Source: Closterium sp. Naga37s-1
Taxonomy: Eukaryota > Streptophyta > Zygnematophyceae > Desmidiales > Closteriaceae
Direction of reading: 5' to 3'
DNA length: 64,000 nt
Assembly (NCBI GenBank): GCA_947471745.1
Contig: CANJKZ010000473.1
Coordinates: 811,001-875,000 of the forward strand
In this document: one piece after another, positions 54,148 to 64,000 of the stretch
How the letters are laid out: every line of letters starts with the position of its first letter
Position numbering within the stretch: position 1 is the stretch's first letter
Notes under the pieces: model-generated
The model's database searches: none
Told to the model about the DNA's origin: nothing
What the model saw: the letters and a program-made list of their open reading frames with translations, nothing else
Program-made: the position numbers and the translations under genes

Positions 54148-54905
54148 GAGATGAACAAATCCAGATTGAGTAGCAGCGTCGCAATGCAGAGTGGCACTCA
54201 AGCAAAACATTCTTGAGAGGGTCGGAGGGAATGAGTAGTACTCACGAGCTGGCCACAGAGATCTCGGCCGTTGAACTTCACATGATTCCCCAGGTGGAAA
54301 TTAGTAGCAGCCACCGATCGCACTATACAACCACCGATATTTTGAGATTTACCGAAGCGTGGCAAAAAAAATAGCTCTGGAAATTCGTAATTTCTGTAGG
54401 AGCTACTTCTAGTAGATGAGGCGATTTAATCTGGGTTTTAGTAGGGGCGGCCAGATTGCTTGTTTACTGACTGCATCTCTAAAAAGTTGGGTCCCACATC
54501 TGTCCCTCAAAGCACTTTCGGGATGGATGTGAGACAAAACCGCAGGTGACCTACAAGTGACTCCAAAGATGAAGTCTTTGGGTCTCAAAACTATCCCAAG
54601 GTTCGTGTCCCCAAAGACACTTTCAGGACAGTTTTGGGACAACACTATTGGGCTACATGGAGGATTCCGTGAAGACACTTCTGGGTTGGTAATAATTGCA
54701 TTTGGGTTTCGTACATTTGGGTTTAAAGCCCCCATGCATTTTATGCACTACACTATTACACTGTCTATAAATGATTGAAATTGAAATTACATATGGGTAC
54801 ATCCATCTTGAATAGCATGTTATGATTGCACCCCAACGTATACAAATTCATGAAGCTTCCAGAATCCGAAGTCAATGAAACAAAGAAAAACAAGTATTAG
54901 TGAAA
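54148..54905. other. AT-richer spacer with a diverged tandem repeat
   Basis: Around 54,490-54,690 two to three diverged units of about 110 bp share CTGTCCC(T/C)(A)AAG(A)CACTTTC(G/A)GGA. The motif recurs at 63,360-63,385. No gene recognised. Confidence 0.4.
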
Positions 54906-55223
54906 TTACTCTGTTTTCATGATAACATACACAGAAATAACGCATTGAGTATTTCCTTCACCCAACGAGATCCGCAACTCTGAAGATGACAACAGGAATG
55001 CCTTAGAAAAAACTCCTTTTGATCGCCGATTATAAACCTGATAGTCAGTAGGTAAAAAAAAACGGCGGTTAAAAGAAGACATTAGAGAATTACACGGGTA
55101 CGTACCATTTACGGAATCACGATATGCAAGTTCTTCAGATTTTGTTCTGTCCATTCGGATGATAAAACAATAATACAACAATGACAAGCGGAAGCAAAAA
55201 CGAAGTAAATAATAACGTGGCAA
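54906..55223 (-). CDS. Hypothetical minus-strand frame, possibly an exon
   Basis: The 105-codon frame has no recognised domain: a hydrophobic, basic start (YYLLRFCFRLSLLYYCFII) followed by a polar part. A GTACGT donor at about 55,105 and a TATCAG acceptor at about 55,040 suggest an intron inside it, so the frame as written may not be the product. Composition is AT-rich, unlike the GC-rich genes of the window. Confidence 0.2.
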   Translation of the reverse strand: MPRYYLLRFCFRLSLLYYCFIIRMDRTKSEELAYRDSVNGTYPCNSLMSSFNRRFFLPTDYQVYNRRSKGVFSKAFLLSSSELRISLGEGNTQCVISVYVIMKTE

Positions 55224-55389
55224 CTAAACAAAGCCAGAATGAGTACGTGCATGGTGAAGTTTCGGGTCGGGAATACCATGTGTCATTTGCGATGTCCTTG
55301 ACAAGCTCTCATTTGCTGTCGTGAAACCCTGCCATGGATAGGGAAAAAAGGCACACAGAAACATATCGAAATGGGAAACACTAACATAT

Positions 55390-55875
55390 TTAGTCGTTCA
55401 TGCTGACGAGAAAAAAGAGTGTTTCATTAGCAACTAATATGCACAGCTCGTAATGTTGGTTATGGTGACGCAAAATGCGGTAGAACAAGAGTGAAACTAG
55501 AACGGCCGGAAAGATTGTTGAAACATACAACGAAGACACACGAGTAGAAGAACTAATAACAAGAAAAGAAATGAGAGAGAAAGCGACTGAACTACTCTTA
55601 TCAATCTGCAAGATTGGGTTGTTCAGAGATGCAAAGGGTTTGGGAATCGATTCGCAGCGGTGATCCGGTTTGGGGTTAAACCATGAAGTGGTGGGCGCAG
55701 GTAGTTGAATATTCTGGTTGTGTGGTGGACGTTTTGCACTGACGCGATTTTTTTCAGTGCACGTGGAGGATTTCGGCGCAGCTGGCAGGTGCCACGTTTC
55801 ATATTTTTCCTCGAATTCTAGACAGGTGGCGCACGGAACACTGTTCATCTCGGAATATCCCGAGTTACTGTTCAT
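55390..55875 (-). CDS. Hypothetical protein with membrane-like C-terminus
   Basis: A 161-codon minus-strand frame with ATG. It has a CATC Cys pair near the start, a polar middle, and a hydrophobic stretch (AFSLISFLVI and IFPAVLVSLLFYRIL) that could form one or two membrane segments. No family recognised. It may be coding or chance in AT-rich DNA. Confidence 0.25.
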   Translation of the reverse strand: MNSNSGYSEMNSVPCATCLEFEEKYETWHLPAAPKSSTCTEKNRVSAKRPPHNQNIQLPAPTTSWFNPKPDHRCESIPKPFASLNNPILQIDKSSSVAFSLISFLVISSSTRVSSLYVSTIFPAVLVSLLFYRILRHHNQHYELCILVANETLFFLVSMND

Positions 55876-56700
55876 ATCGAAGTATGCTTGACTTCGCCAA
55901 TGACGATACGCGCGACTGTTACTTTCGAAGTGTTACAAACAGTACTGGAAGTTGCTAACAGAAGGTCAAGCGCAAATGAAAACGGAACAAGACTCGACGT
56001 TAAAGCCGCGGTGCAGATATCTTAAGAACAGTGACAAACAGTTTTTTGTCTTGTTCCTTCCTGGTCGCCAATTGGCTAGCGAGAGAGTAGATTGTGTTGC
56101 GATGAAGAGAAAAAGGAAACAACTGAGGCGAACCTCGCGAACCTCGAAAGTGAGGGGGAAGGGGAAGGGGTGGGGGGAGGGAAGGGGGGAACACACACGA
56201 CAACGCGAAAATCGGAACCCATGAATACGCCGTCATCTCTACATTGCATAACGAAAGAGTTTGTATTTCAAATAATCTGAGTACCACACAAATATCATTT
56301 TCTGCGAATCAAAGGCACATTCGAGGATTTCAGAAAGATCAAAGTTTGGGGTGGTTGTTTCCTCTTTTTTTTTTGGGGTGCAACGAATGTACACATGGCA
56401 GGCAAACATGAATGTCTTTAAATCCTACATGGCATCTCCAAGATGAGCCAAACTTCACACCCCTCTGATCCATTATTGATGCAGCTGTCCACCGATAGCA
56501 GGGGGGGAGGGGGGTAGGGAAGGACACCAGCCGTAGAAGTGAAAAATGTTCGATGGGGAAATTGAATGGAGGGTTGGCAGAAACAGTGGGGTGCGCGAAG
56601 GTTCAAAGTGGTGGGGTGGGTGAAGGGAAGTAGTAGGGTGGGTGAAGGGAAGCAGCGGGGTGGGTGAAGGGAAGCAGCGGAGTTGGGAGCGGTGGAGCAG
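55876..56700. other. Spacer, no gene assigned
   Basis: Mixed AT-rich sequence with G-rich runs at about 56,150-56,190 and 56,500-56,520, and a triple GGGTGGGTGAAGGGAAG repeat at 56,615-56,680. No coding signal that I trust. Confidence 0.4.
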
Positions 56701-56859
56701 AGGGTTGGATGTCGTCACGTCTGCCACCGTCGCCACTTGACATCACTGCACACCGCCATCATTGCATCAGCTCGCTGCTGCTGCTCACAGTTACCGCGCT
56801 TGCAGGATGGGAACTGAGGTATGATGGGCTCGGGACAGTGGCAAAGCGAAACTATTGGC

Positions 56860-57880
56860 TGAGGGGACATAGTGGAAAGGGAAGGGTCGGATGTGGGGAA
56901 TGGGGAGGGACAGGAGAGGGGGAAAGGGATGGCCGGGAGAGGGGTGAATGGTGGGATGGGATAGGGGGAAAGGGAAGGGATGGGAGAAAGGGAAAGGAAG
57001 GGTTTAGGAATCGGGGGATGCCTTGAAAGGACAAGGGTAGGGTAAAGGGTGGATGGTGGGGGAAGGAGGGACGGACACCGATGGAAGGAGGGACGGGGAC
57101 GGGGGGAAGGTTTGAACGGTAACGGGAGAAAGGAGGGACGGCGGGAGTGGGGGAGAGGAGGATTGGTGGTGGAGAGACGGTGGGATCGAGCCGCTTGCTA
57201 CCGTCGCGCCCAATCCTGCCTCCTGGGAAGGGCAAGAGGCCAAGGTATCGACGGACAAGGGGAGTTCGGGAATGGGGAGGCGTGGAACCGAAGGTGTGGC
57301 ATAGGAGGATGTGTCATGGGGGATGGTGGCAGGGGGGAATGCCCTGGAACAAACAATCTCTCACGCTTGAACTAGGACAGGAATGGGATAGGACAGGGGG
57401 AAGGAGAAAGCGACAGGGGGAATGGGATAGGACAGGGGATGGACAGGAGAGGAGGGAAAGGGATGGCCATCAGAAGGGTGAATGGTGGGATGGGATAGTG
57501 GGAACGGGAAGGGATGTGAGAGAGGAAAAGGAAGGGTTCAGGAAAGGGGGAAATGAGCAGGAAAAGCAGCGACGGTAGTGGGGGAAAAGGGACGAATGGG
57601 GGCAAGGGGACGGATGAGAGCAGGGGGGAGCAGTGGGTTGGGAGAGGGGAAAGGAGGGAGGGAGAAGAAGGGGAGGGAAGGATAGGGGGACAGGGCAAAA
57701 AGAACAAGGGGGAGGATTAAGCATCAGGAGGAACGAAAACGATGAAAGGGAGGGAAGGACTAAGGGGAAAGGGAGAGAATGACAGGGGGAAAGGGTGGGA
57801 AGGACATGGAGGAAAGGAGGGAAGGACAGGGGGGAAGGGATAGAAGAAGTGGGGGAAAGGGAAAGAAGGACAAGGGCCTA
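56860..57880. repeat. Kilobase polypurine (G/A) tract
   Basis: Most of this kilobase is G/A-only on the + strand (GGGATGGGGAGGGACAGGAG-like text), broken by a mixed segment near 57,175-57,370. Loosely repeated modules (GGAAAGGGAAGGGATGGG, GGTGAATGGTGGGATGGGAT) recur. Runs of GGG at short spacing are compatible with G-quadruplex or triplex formation (inference). Proline/serine-rich frames on the other strand are composition artefacts. Confidence 0.8.
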
Positions 57881-58039
57881 TAGCATCGATCGCTGCTCTT
57901 CCCACCCTTTCCCCCTGTCCTCCTCTCCCATTCCGGCCCTGTCTGCTCGCTACCCTTGCCTTCGCCGCATCGCTACCAATATCGCTCGCTAAAGCCGCTT
58001 GCGAGGTTTGGACGCGAGATGCTTCGCCACCGTCGGAAC

Positions 58040-58300
58040 AGATGCTTCGCCCCGCTGCTCGCTAACGACACCCTGCTGCACGCTAACGTCGCCCCGCTGC
58101 TCGCTACTGTCGTTATCGCTGCTCACTATCGTCATTGCGCTGCTGTCGCCATGCTGTTCGCTACCATCGCAACCCTGCTCGCTGCTGTCGCAACCCTGCT
58201 CGCTGCCATCGCAACCCTGCTCGCTACCGTCGCCGCTCTGCTCGTTATCGTCGCCCCGATGCTGGCTACCGTCGCACCCAATCCTGCCTGTCGCCATCGT
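58040..58300. repeat. Imperfect 18-21-bp minisatellite (CTCGCTACCGTCGC)
   Basis: About 12 imperfect units built on CTGCTCGCTACCGTCGC. Translations look like LLATVATLL repeats; no gene context. Confidence 0.8.
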
Positions 58301-59600
58301 CGCTGCTTGCCACCGCCGATTCGTGAGAAATAGAGGGACGGGAGAGGGAAAACTGAACGACGACAGCGGAGGAAATCTAGCGCAATGCGCTACGGGTACG
58401 ACTGCCGTGGTGTTTTTTTAGGTACGAAATAGCGCAGATATTCGAGCGCACACTAAGAGGCGAAGAATAGAGATAGATCTGAGGCGAATGGCTCTCAGTA
58501 GCCCTACGGGAAGGCACTTCAAGTTGGTAGTAACCTAGCCTAACGCGAGAGATTGCCGAGTTTGAGTAGTTTTGAGTTCAAGTTTCAAGTTTCAAGTTTG
58601 ATGCCTGGCCCCCCCTTCATGCTGTTGTGCGGTGCTTTTCCGCAAGCCCTCCCCAACTTCCCCCCCACTCATCATGCTGCGAGGCACTTTTCTGCACGAC
58701 CTTCCCCCGATCTCAGAAAGCTCTGCCTGCTCGACTTCCAGTGTATACTGGGTAACGCGCCCTTCAAGCTATAATACTTTGAACTGGCGCAGCGATATCT
58801 GCACCGCGGCTTTAACGTCGGAGGCGTTACTTATTTCAATAGAAAGATATCAGGAAAATGCACTATACTATATGAAGCAACAAATATGTTCCTATTTATA
58901 ACGGGATTCTTATTTCCTCATTACAAAATACGATAAACATTATTTTCTCGCGTTTGAGCGTTAGTTAATTGGGACTGATTTAGAGATTGATATTCTACTT
59001 GTTCTAATCATTTTTTTAAAGGTGTGTGTTTTTACCTACATCTGATTATTTGCAATATCATAATTGGTTTAGTGAGTTTGTTTATTTGCAGGTAACTCTG
59101 ATGTTCGCGGATGGCGTGGTCACACGCGTGTGGTCACGTGATACAGTTCCAAATTCAATGTGTGCGTTTGTTTTTGTCACGTGCCCGTGAATTTAGCTTG
59201 CAATTCGCAGCATCATCATAACAATGTACGCTTATTTTAAAACCCATTTCTTGCCTGGTTTTGCTCTGGCAGAAACAAGCCTTGCAAGCGCCACACATTC
59301 CCAACCCAACCACTCTTTTTTTTGCCAGCGCCTCAGATCCTTCCGTTCTCCCGCTGTCAACTCCAATTCTCCGCTGACTTGGATTCTTGAATTTGAGCAC
59401 CTGCTCTACTCTGCTCCCTCTGCCTGTCACTTTGGTACTGTGCGCTACATTCCGTTTCCCTTCCCAGCTGTCAATTCGAACTCCTCCTCCTGCTCTCTCT
59501 GCCATTTTCTCCCAACCCACCATCGCCCATCCTCTTGTCTAGCTATCATCCAGCTATCGCATTTTACTAACACCCAGCCGTCGCCTCTCCCTCTTATCCC
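58301..59600. other. AT-rich stretch, no gene recognised
   Basis: From 58,400 to 59,220 the sequence is AT-rich and unique-looking, without a convincing frame. From 59,224 a 126-codon + frame of low-complexity Ser/Pro/His residues leads into the repeat at 59,600; I do not consider it a gene. Confidence 0.4.
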
Positions 59601-60305
59601 GTAGTCGCCCCTCCCTCCTACCCTGCCGTCCCAATTCCCTCCCATCCCGCCGCCACCTCTCACCCCGTCATCGCCTCTCACTCCCACCCCCCTGTCGCCT
59701 CTCCCTCACTCCCCGCCATCGCCACTCCCTCCTATCCCGCCATCTCCACTACCTCCCACCCCGCCGTCGCCACTCCCTCTTATCCCGCCGCCGTCTCTTC
59801 TCCCATCCGGCCGCCGCCTCTCCCTCCTCCCCGCCGTCGCCTCTCCCTCCTCCCCGCCGTCGCCTTTCCTTTCTCCCCGCCGTCGCCTCTCCCTCCTCCC
59901 CGCCGTCGCCTCTCCCTCCTCCCCGCCGTCGCCTCTCCCTACTCCCCGCCGTCGCCTCTCCCTCCTCCCCGCCGTCGCCTCTCCCTCCTCCCCGCCGTCG
60001 CCTCTCCCTCCTCCTCGCCGTCGCCTCTCCCTCCTCCCCGCCGTCGCCTCTCCTTTCCTCCCCGCCGTCGCCTCTCCCTCCTCCCCGCCGTCGCCTCTCC
60101 CTCCTCCCCGCCGTCGCTTCTCCTTTCCTCCCCGCCGTCGCCTCTCCCTCCTCCCCGCCGTCGCCTCTCCTTTCCTCCCCGCCGTCGCCTCTCCCTCCTC
60201 CCCGCCGTCGCCTCTCCCTCCTCCGCGCCGTCGCCTCCTTCACTCCTCGTCGTCGCCTCTTTTCCCCTCCCCGCCGTCGCCTCTCCCTCCTCCCCGCCGT
60301 CGCCT
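59600..60305. repeat. 23-bp minisatellite (CTCCCCGCCGTCGCCTCTCCCTC)
   Basis: About 30 units, regular from 59,810 and more irregular before (CCGTC(A/G)CCTCTC). Translations repeat every 23 residues, as expected for a period not divisible by 3. Confidence 0.92.
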
Positions 60306-60529
60306 CCGGCGGCAGGTGCACGAGCGCAAGCGCGAGTGTTGGTGCGCGAGCGCGGGTTGGTGCGCCAGCGCGGGTTGTTTTCTGAAACACCGTGATTATC
60401 AGGTGCGTTCCCGGTCCTTTCATCCTCCCTTCCCCCACTGAATTCTCCTCCCCCCCTCCCTCCCCTCTTTTTTGTTTTCTTTGCTCTCTTCGTTTGTGTA
60501 GATTGGTCTCCTCTCGCATTGCACTTTCA

Positions 60530-61975
60530 TTTGAAGAAGGGGAGAGACGGAGCGCGAGGGAGAGCATGTACACGGGAGCGAACACGCAGGAAAGCGCGCG
60601 TGAGAGTGCGCGTGAGAGAGCGCACGAGGGAGCGCACGAGAGAGCACGTGAGGGAGCGCGTGAGAGAGCGCGTGCGAGTGAGAGTGCTCCTGAGAGTGCG
60701 CGTGATAGAGCGCGTGAGAGAGCGCATGCGCGTAAGGGAGCGCGTGCGCGTGAGAGAGCTCGTTAGAGTGCGCGTGAGAGAGCGCGTGAGAGTGCGGATG
60801 AGAGTGCGCGTGAGGGAGCGCGTGAGAGTGCGAGTGAGAGTGCACGTGAGAGTGCACGTGAGAGTGTAAGTGAGAGTGCGCTTGAGTGAGTGCGTGAGAG
60901 AGAGCACGTGAGGGAGCACGTGGGAGAGCGCGTGGGAGAGCGCGTGAGAGAGCGCGTGAGACGCGTGAGAGAGAGCGCGTGAGAGAGAGCGCGTGAGAGA
61001 GAGCGCGTGAGAGAGAGCGCGTGAGAGAGAGCGCGTGAGAGAGAGCGCGTGAGAGAGCGAGTGAGACGCGTGAGAGATTGCGTGAGAGTGCGCGTGAGAG
61101 AGCGCGTGAGAGAGCGCGTGACGGAGCGCGTGAGAGAGCGCGTGAGAGAGCGCGTGAGGGAGCGCGTGAGAGAGCGCGTGAGAGAGCGCGTGAGAGAGTG
61201 CGTGAGAGAGCGCGTGAGAGACGCGTGAGAGAGCGCTCGAGAGAGCGCATAAAAGCGCGCGCGAGAGCGCACGTGAGAGAGGGCGTGAGAGAGCGCGTGA
61301 GAGTGCGTGAGAGAGCGCGTGAGAGAGAGCGTGAGAGAGCACGAGAGGGAGCGCCTGAGAGAGAGCATGAGAAAGAGCATGAGAGGGCGCGTGAGAGAGC
61401 GCGTGAGAGAGCGCGTGAGAGAGCGCGTGAGAGTGCGTCTGATAGAGCGCGTGAGAGTGCGTCTGATAGAGCGCGTGAGAGTGCGTCTGATAGAGCGCGT
61501 GAGAGAGCGCATGAGAGAGTGCGTGAGAAACGCGTGAAAGCGTGCGTGGAAGCGTGCGTGAGAGAGCGCGTGAGAGAGCGCGTGAGAGAACGCGTGAGAG
61601 AGCGCGTTAGAGAATGCGTGAGAGAGCACATGAGAGAGCGCGTGAGAGTGCGCGTGAGAGTGCGCGTGAGAGAGCGCGTGAGAGAGCGTGGAGAGAGCGC
61701 GTGAGAGAGCGCGTGAGAGACGCGTGAAAGCGTGCGTGAGAGCGCACGTGAGAGAGGGCGTGAGAGAGCACGTGAGAGAGCGCGTGAGAGAAAGTGTGAG
61801 AGAGCGCGTGAGGGAGTGCGTGAGAGCGTGTGAGAGCACGCGAGAGAGCCCTGAAAGAGCAGGTGAGAGAGCGCGTGAGAGATTGCGTGAGAGAGTGTGT
61901 GAGTGAGCGCGTGAGAGAGTGCGTGAGAGTGCGTGAGAGAGTGCGTGAGAGAGTGCGTGAGAGAACGCACGAGAG
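60530..61975. repeat. 12-bp minisatellite (GTGAGAGAGCGC)
   Basis: About 1.45 kb of 12-bp units, GTGAGAGAGCGC, with GTGAGAGTGCGC and GTGAGAGAGAGC variants and occasional 10- or 14-bp units. Long Arg/Glu/Val or Leu/Ser/His/Ala frames across it are by-products. Several units read GTGAGA or GTGAGT, again donor-like. Confidence 0.95.
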
Positions 61976-62098
61976 AGCTTTATGAGCACGCTGGGGCATA
62001 TGCACTAGCATCTATTCTGCTGGTGCTTGGGCTGCTGGGACTACTTATGCAAACGAGTGTCGCTTTCTGCACTAGTGTTTAGTGTGTCGGCTTCTAAG

Positions 62099-62490
62099 GT
62101 GTTTGCTTCTCTGTTTTTGCTGTGTGCATGCCGTGTGTGTGTTTGCTTCTCTGTTTTTGCTGTGTGCATGCCGTGTGTGTGTTTGCTTCTCTGTTTTTGC
62201 TGTGTGCAGGCCGTGTGTGTGTTTGCTTCTCTGTTTTTGCTGTGTGCAGGCCGTGTGTGTGTTTGCTTCTCTGTTTTTGCTGTGTGCAGGCCGTGTGTGT
62301 GTTTGCTTCTCTGTTTATGCTGTGTGCAGGCCGTGTGTGTGTTTGCTTCTCTGTTTTTGCTGTGTGCAGGCCGTGTGTGTGTTTGCTTCTCTGTTTTTGC
62401 TGTGTGCAGGCCGTGTGTGTGTTTGCTTCTCTGTTTTTTGCTGTGTGCAGGCCGTGTGTGTGAACTTCTCTGTTTTCGCTTTGTGCAGGG
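62099..62490. repeat. 40-bp minisatellite with acceptor-like units
   Basis: About nine units of 40 bp at 62,101, 62,141 and so on to 62,421, each TTTGCTTCTCTG, then TTTTTGCTGTGTGCAGG, then CCGTGTGTGTG. Pyrimidine-rich DNA followed by TGCAG|G resembles a splice acceptor. The first two units read GCATG instead of GCAGG. Confidence 0.95.
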
Positions 62491-62594
62491 CGCGTGAGTT
62501 GAGAAGGGAGATGAGGGAGGGAGTGGGAGGGAGATGAGGGAAGGAGGGACGGAGGGGTGTAGCGATGGTTTATTAATTGGTGAACTTCATTGGC

Positions 62595-63050
62595 TATGCT
62601 TGCATGCTTAGTATTAGCTGTATGTTTCTGCGTGTTTTTCTCTCTGCGTATGTGTGTGCGTACATGTTGTGTGGCTCTGTTTCGGGGTGAGTGCTAAGTG
62701 CCTCGTGTATACAATTGCGGTTGTGATCGTTGGTGGGGCAGCTTTGGTTGCCTCTTCCATACCAGATCAATCGCAGTTGCATTAACGATGCATTCTAGCA
62801 TTAGCTTCGAAGCACTCACAACTGGTGTTTCTCGTTCTTGTACAAGTTCGTGTGTTGTCGTTTGGGTCTGTTTTGGGGTGGTGCCGAATGCATCATGTAT
62901 GCAACAGGGGTTGTCATCGTCGGTGGGGCAGCTTTGCTCGCCTTTTCCGTACCATATCAATCTCAGTTGCAGCATTGATGCATTTAGTCTTTGCCTCGAA
63001 AGGTTCATGATTTCAGCATGTGGTTTTTGTACACGTTCGTGTCCAACCAA
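62595..63050. repeat. Two diverged 200-bp tandem copies
   Basis: Segments at about 62,660-62,810 and 62,865-63,005 align (GTGGGGCAGCTTTG, CC(T/A)TATCAATC..AGTTGCA, GATGCAT). On the minus strand both read MLQLRLIWYG(R/K)G and SCPT(N/D)D, so an old coding or structured element cannot be excluded. Unrecognised. Confidence 0.6.
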
Positions 63051-63093
63051 TTGTTCCATTCGCCGTACTTATCGACGACTATGGAATTATTGG

Positions 63094-63213
63094 TTACATT
63101 TGGTTTCACATTTTTGGGGCAACTAAAAAGTTGAACAGTAATTTTTCCCCAAACGGGCAGGGAAAAATCACTGTTCACGGTCAGTTCCCCAAAAAGTGAA
63201 ACCAAATGTATAA
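63094..63213. other. 120-bp hairpin (inverted repeat, arms about 54-57 bp)
   Basis: The left arm runs from TTACATTTGGTTTCACATTT to GAACAGTAATTTTTCCC and the right arm is its near-complete reverse complement (GGGAAAAATCACTGTTC to AACCAAATGTATAA), with about 80-85 percent pairing and a loop of about 10 nt (AAACGGGCA). Candidates are a foldback/MITE or a microRNA-like precursor. No flanking target duplication was confirmed. Confidence 0.8.
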
Positions 63214-64000
63214 GGTTGCTACGCAACCCAAAAGGCTTGGTTTAGTGACAGCCAGACTCGAGAATCGAATCTCGACTCGATCAGATCTGTGATAGATCCA
63301 GTACAGAGTTAGTTTCGGGAGAGACTTACATGTGACCCCAAACAGTTCGATCGCACGAACTGTCCCCGAAGATACTTTTGGGACCGATTAGGGTTACAAA
63401 TGAGCCATTGACGGGACAGGGTATCTGGGGTCAGTTCTGTGACAGCGCCTTTTTGGTGATGTGGATTGCCAGTTGTGACACATTCCACTTGGCCTGTGTC
63501 AGAGCGGCTCAATTTCACTTCTTGCATTTGGGCGGGGTTTCGAGCCAATGCGAACTCATGTGACATGGAGAACATGGTTACGTGGGTCTGGTTTGGATGG
63601 AGTTTGATTGGCTGGAACCAGGTTCAATTTTGGAGGAGGTTCGGATTTGGATTGATTTGGGAGGGGTTGCGCAAAGCTTGCGACGTTCGGAAACGCTACT
63701 CTCCGCGTGGTTAGTCCCAGTGGGGTATGCAGGAGGGTGCGGAAAGTAGTGGTGTGGTGTGGCGTGGTGATTTGCGGTTCGTTGAGGTGCGGAAGGGAGT
63801 GGTGTGGACTTCCCCAAAACTGCTCCAATCTGAAGATTTTTGCTGATTCGCCGCCACACAACAACAGTGTCGGTCTGCCAAATGCCTTACCATGCCGAGC
63901 CAATATATTGTAGCCGTTGCAGGTCCGATAACAACGCTGGTCTGAAACGAGAAATACAGTACACTTGTACACCCTGAAGCCCAACAGTCGGACTGAGGCA
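63214..64000. other. Right end of the window, no gene recognised
   Basis: Short frames on both strands lack family features. At 63,360-63,385 the motif TGTCCCCGAAGATACTTTTG resembles the repeat at 54,600. Nothing else seen. Confidence 0.4.

Noticed and set aside
59749..60585. 278-codon Arg/Gly/Glu frame
   Set aside because: It follows the 23-bp minisatellite and has a 23-residue period.
60420..61989. A 516-codon Leu/Ser/His/Ala frame and a 408-codon companion on the minus strand
   Set aside because: Pure 12-bp repeat translations. Several frames on both strands are open at once, which is expected for this unit.
62027..62537. Cys-rich periodic small proteins (CVCFSVFAVCRP repeats)
   Set aside because: The 40-bp period generates the same peptide in all three frames; no signal of a gene.

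Overview
The window is nuclear DNA of a eukaryote, most likely a streptophyte green alga. The inference rests on GT-AG introns, Ty1/copia, Ty3/gypsy and tyrosine-recombinase transposon genes, a plant-type dynamin (PH domain, then GED, then Pro-rich tail), a plant-like PAF1 subunit, and an ALOG (LSH/G1-type) domain, a family known from the plant lineage. A zygnematophyte fits, but the species is not determined. No rRNA, tRNA or CRISPR array was recognised by eye.

Layout. 1-8.67 kb is a 17-bp satellite (about 510 monomers) that runs straight into a broken exon of an EttA-like ABC-F gene (+, last five exons 9.49-12.59 kb). A BTB/POZ gene (-, 13.07-13.94 kb) converges on it. The 3' half of a DRP2-type dynamin gene follows (-, 14.81-19.22 kb). 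It is cut off at a Ty3/gypsy chromodomain remnant (19.29-19.79 kb), after which comes a transposon-like block: a spliced + strand gene of unknown function (19.73-21.06 kb) convergent with a large spliced Crypton/Ndc10-type tyrosine recombinase gene (-, 21.71-26.00 kb). A START-like/DUF220-like gene (+, 27.82-30.46 kb) and a ten-exon PAF1/ELF7 gene (+, 31.31-44.84 kb) come next. PAF1 intron 2 carries a second, 7-kb, 16-bp satellite. Copia and hAT-like remnants (45.8-47.1 kb) precede a gene for a very large Gln-rich ALOG-domain protein (-, 47.43-53.88 kb). The last 10 kb has no gene I can name: AT-rich stretches, a kilobase of polypurine DNA, several minisatellites and a near-perfect 120-bp hairpin.

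The main theme is architectural. In four unrelated host genes (ABC-F, DRP2, START-like, PAF1) exon-intron segments have been tandemly copied, leaving one usable exon plus several truncated or decayed copies that often keep a splice site. At least four tandem arrays (both satellites, a TG microsatellite and a 31-bp minisatellite) abut or lie between such exon fragments. The two satellites share a core (GTTACCAT followed by N-ACGC), although they lie in introns or exon debris of different genes. The intact-exon models join in frame: PAF1 2469 nt, START-like 1479 nt, ABC-F 993 nt (partial), recombinase 4020 nt with one internal TAG.

The genes do not form one pathway. The most novel items are the two-gene tyrosine-recombinase element, the giant ALOG protein, and the satellite-within-exon-duplication architecture. 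All coordinates were read by hand; no database search or alignment was run.
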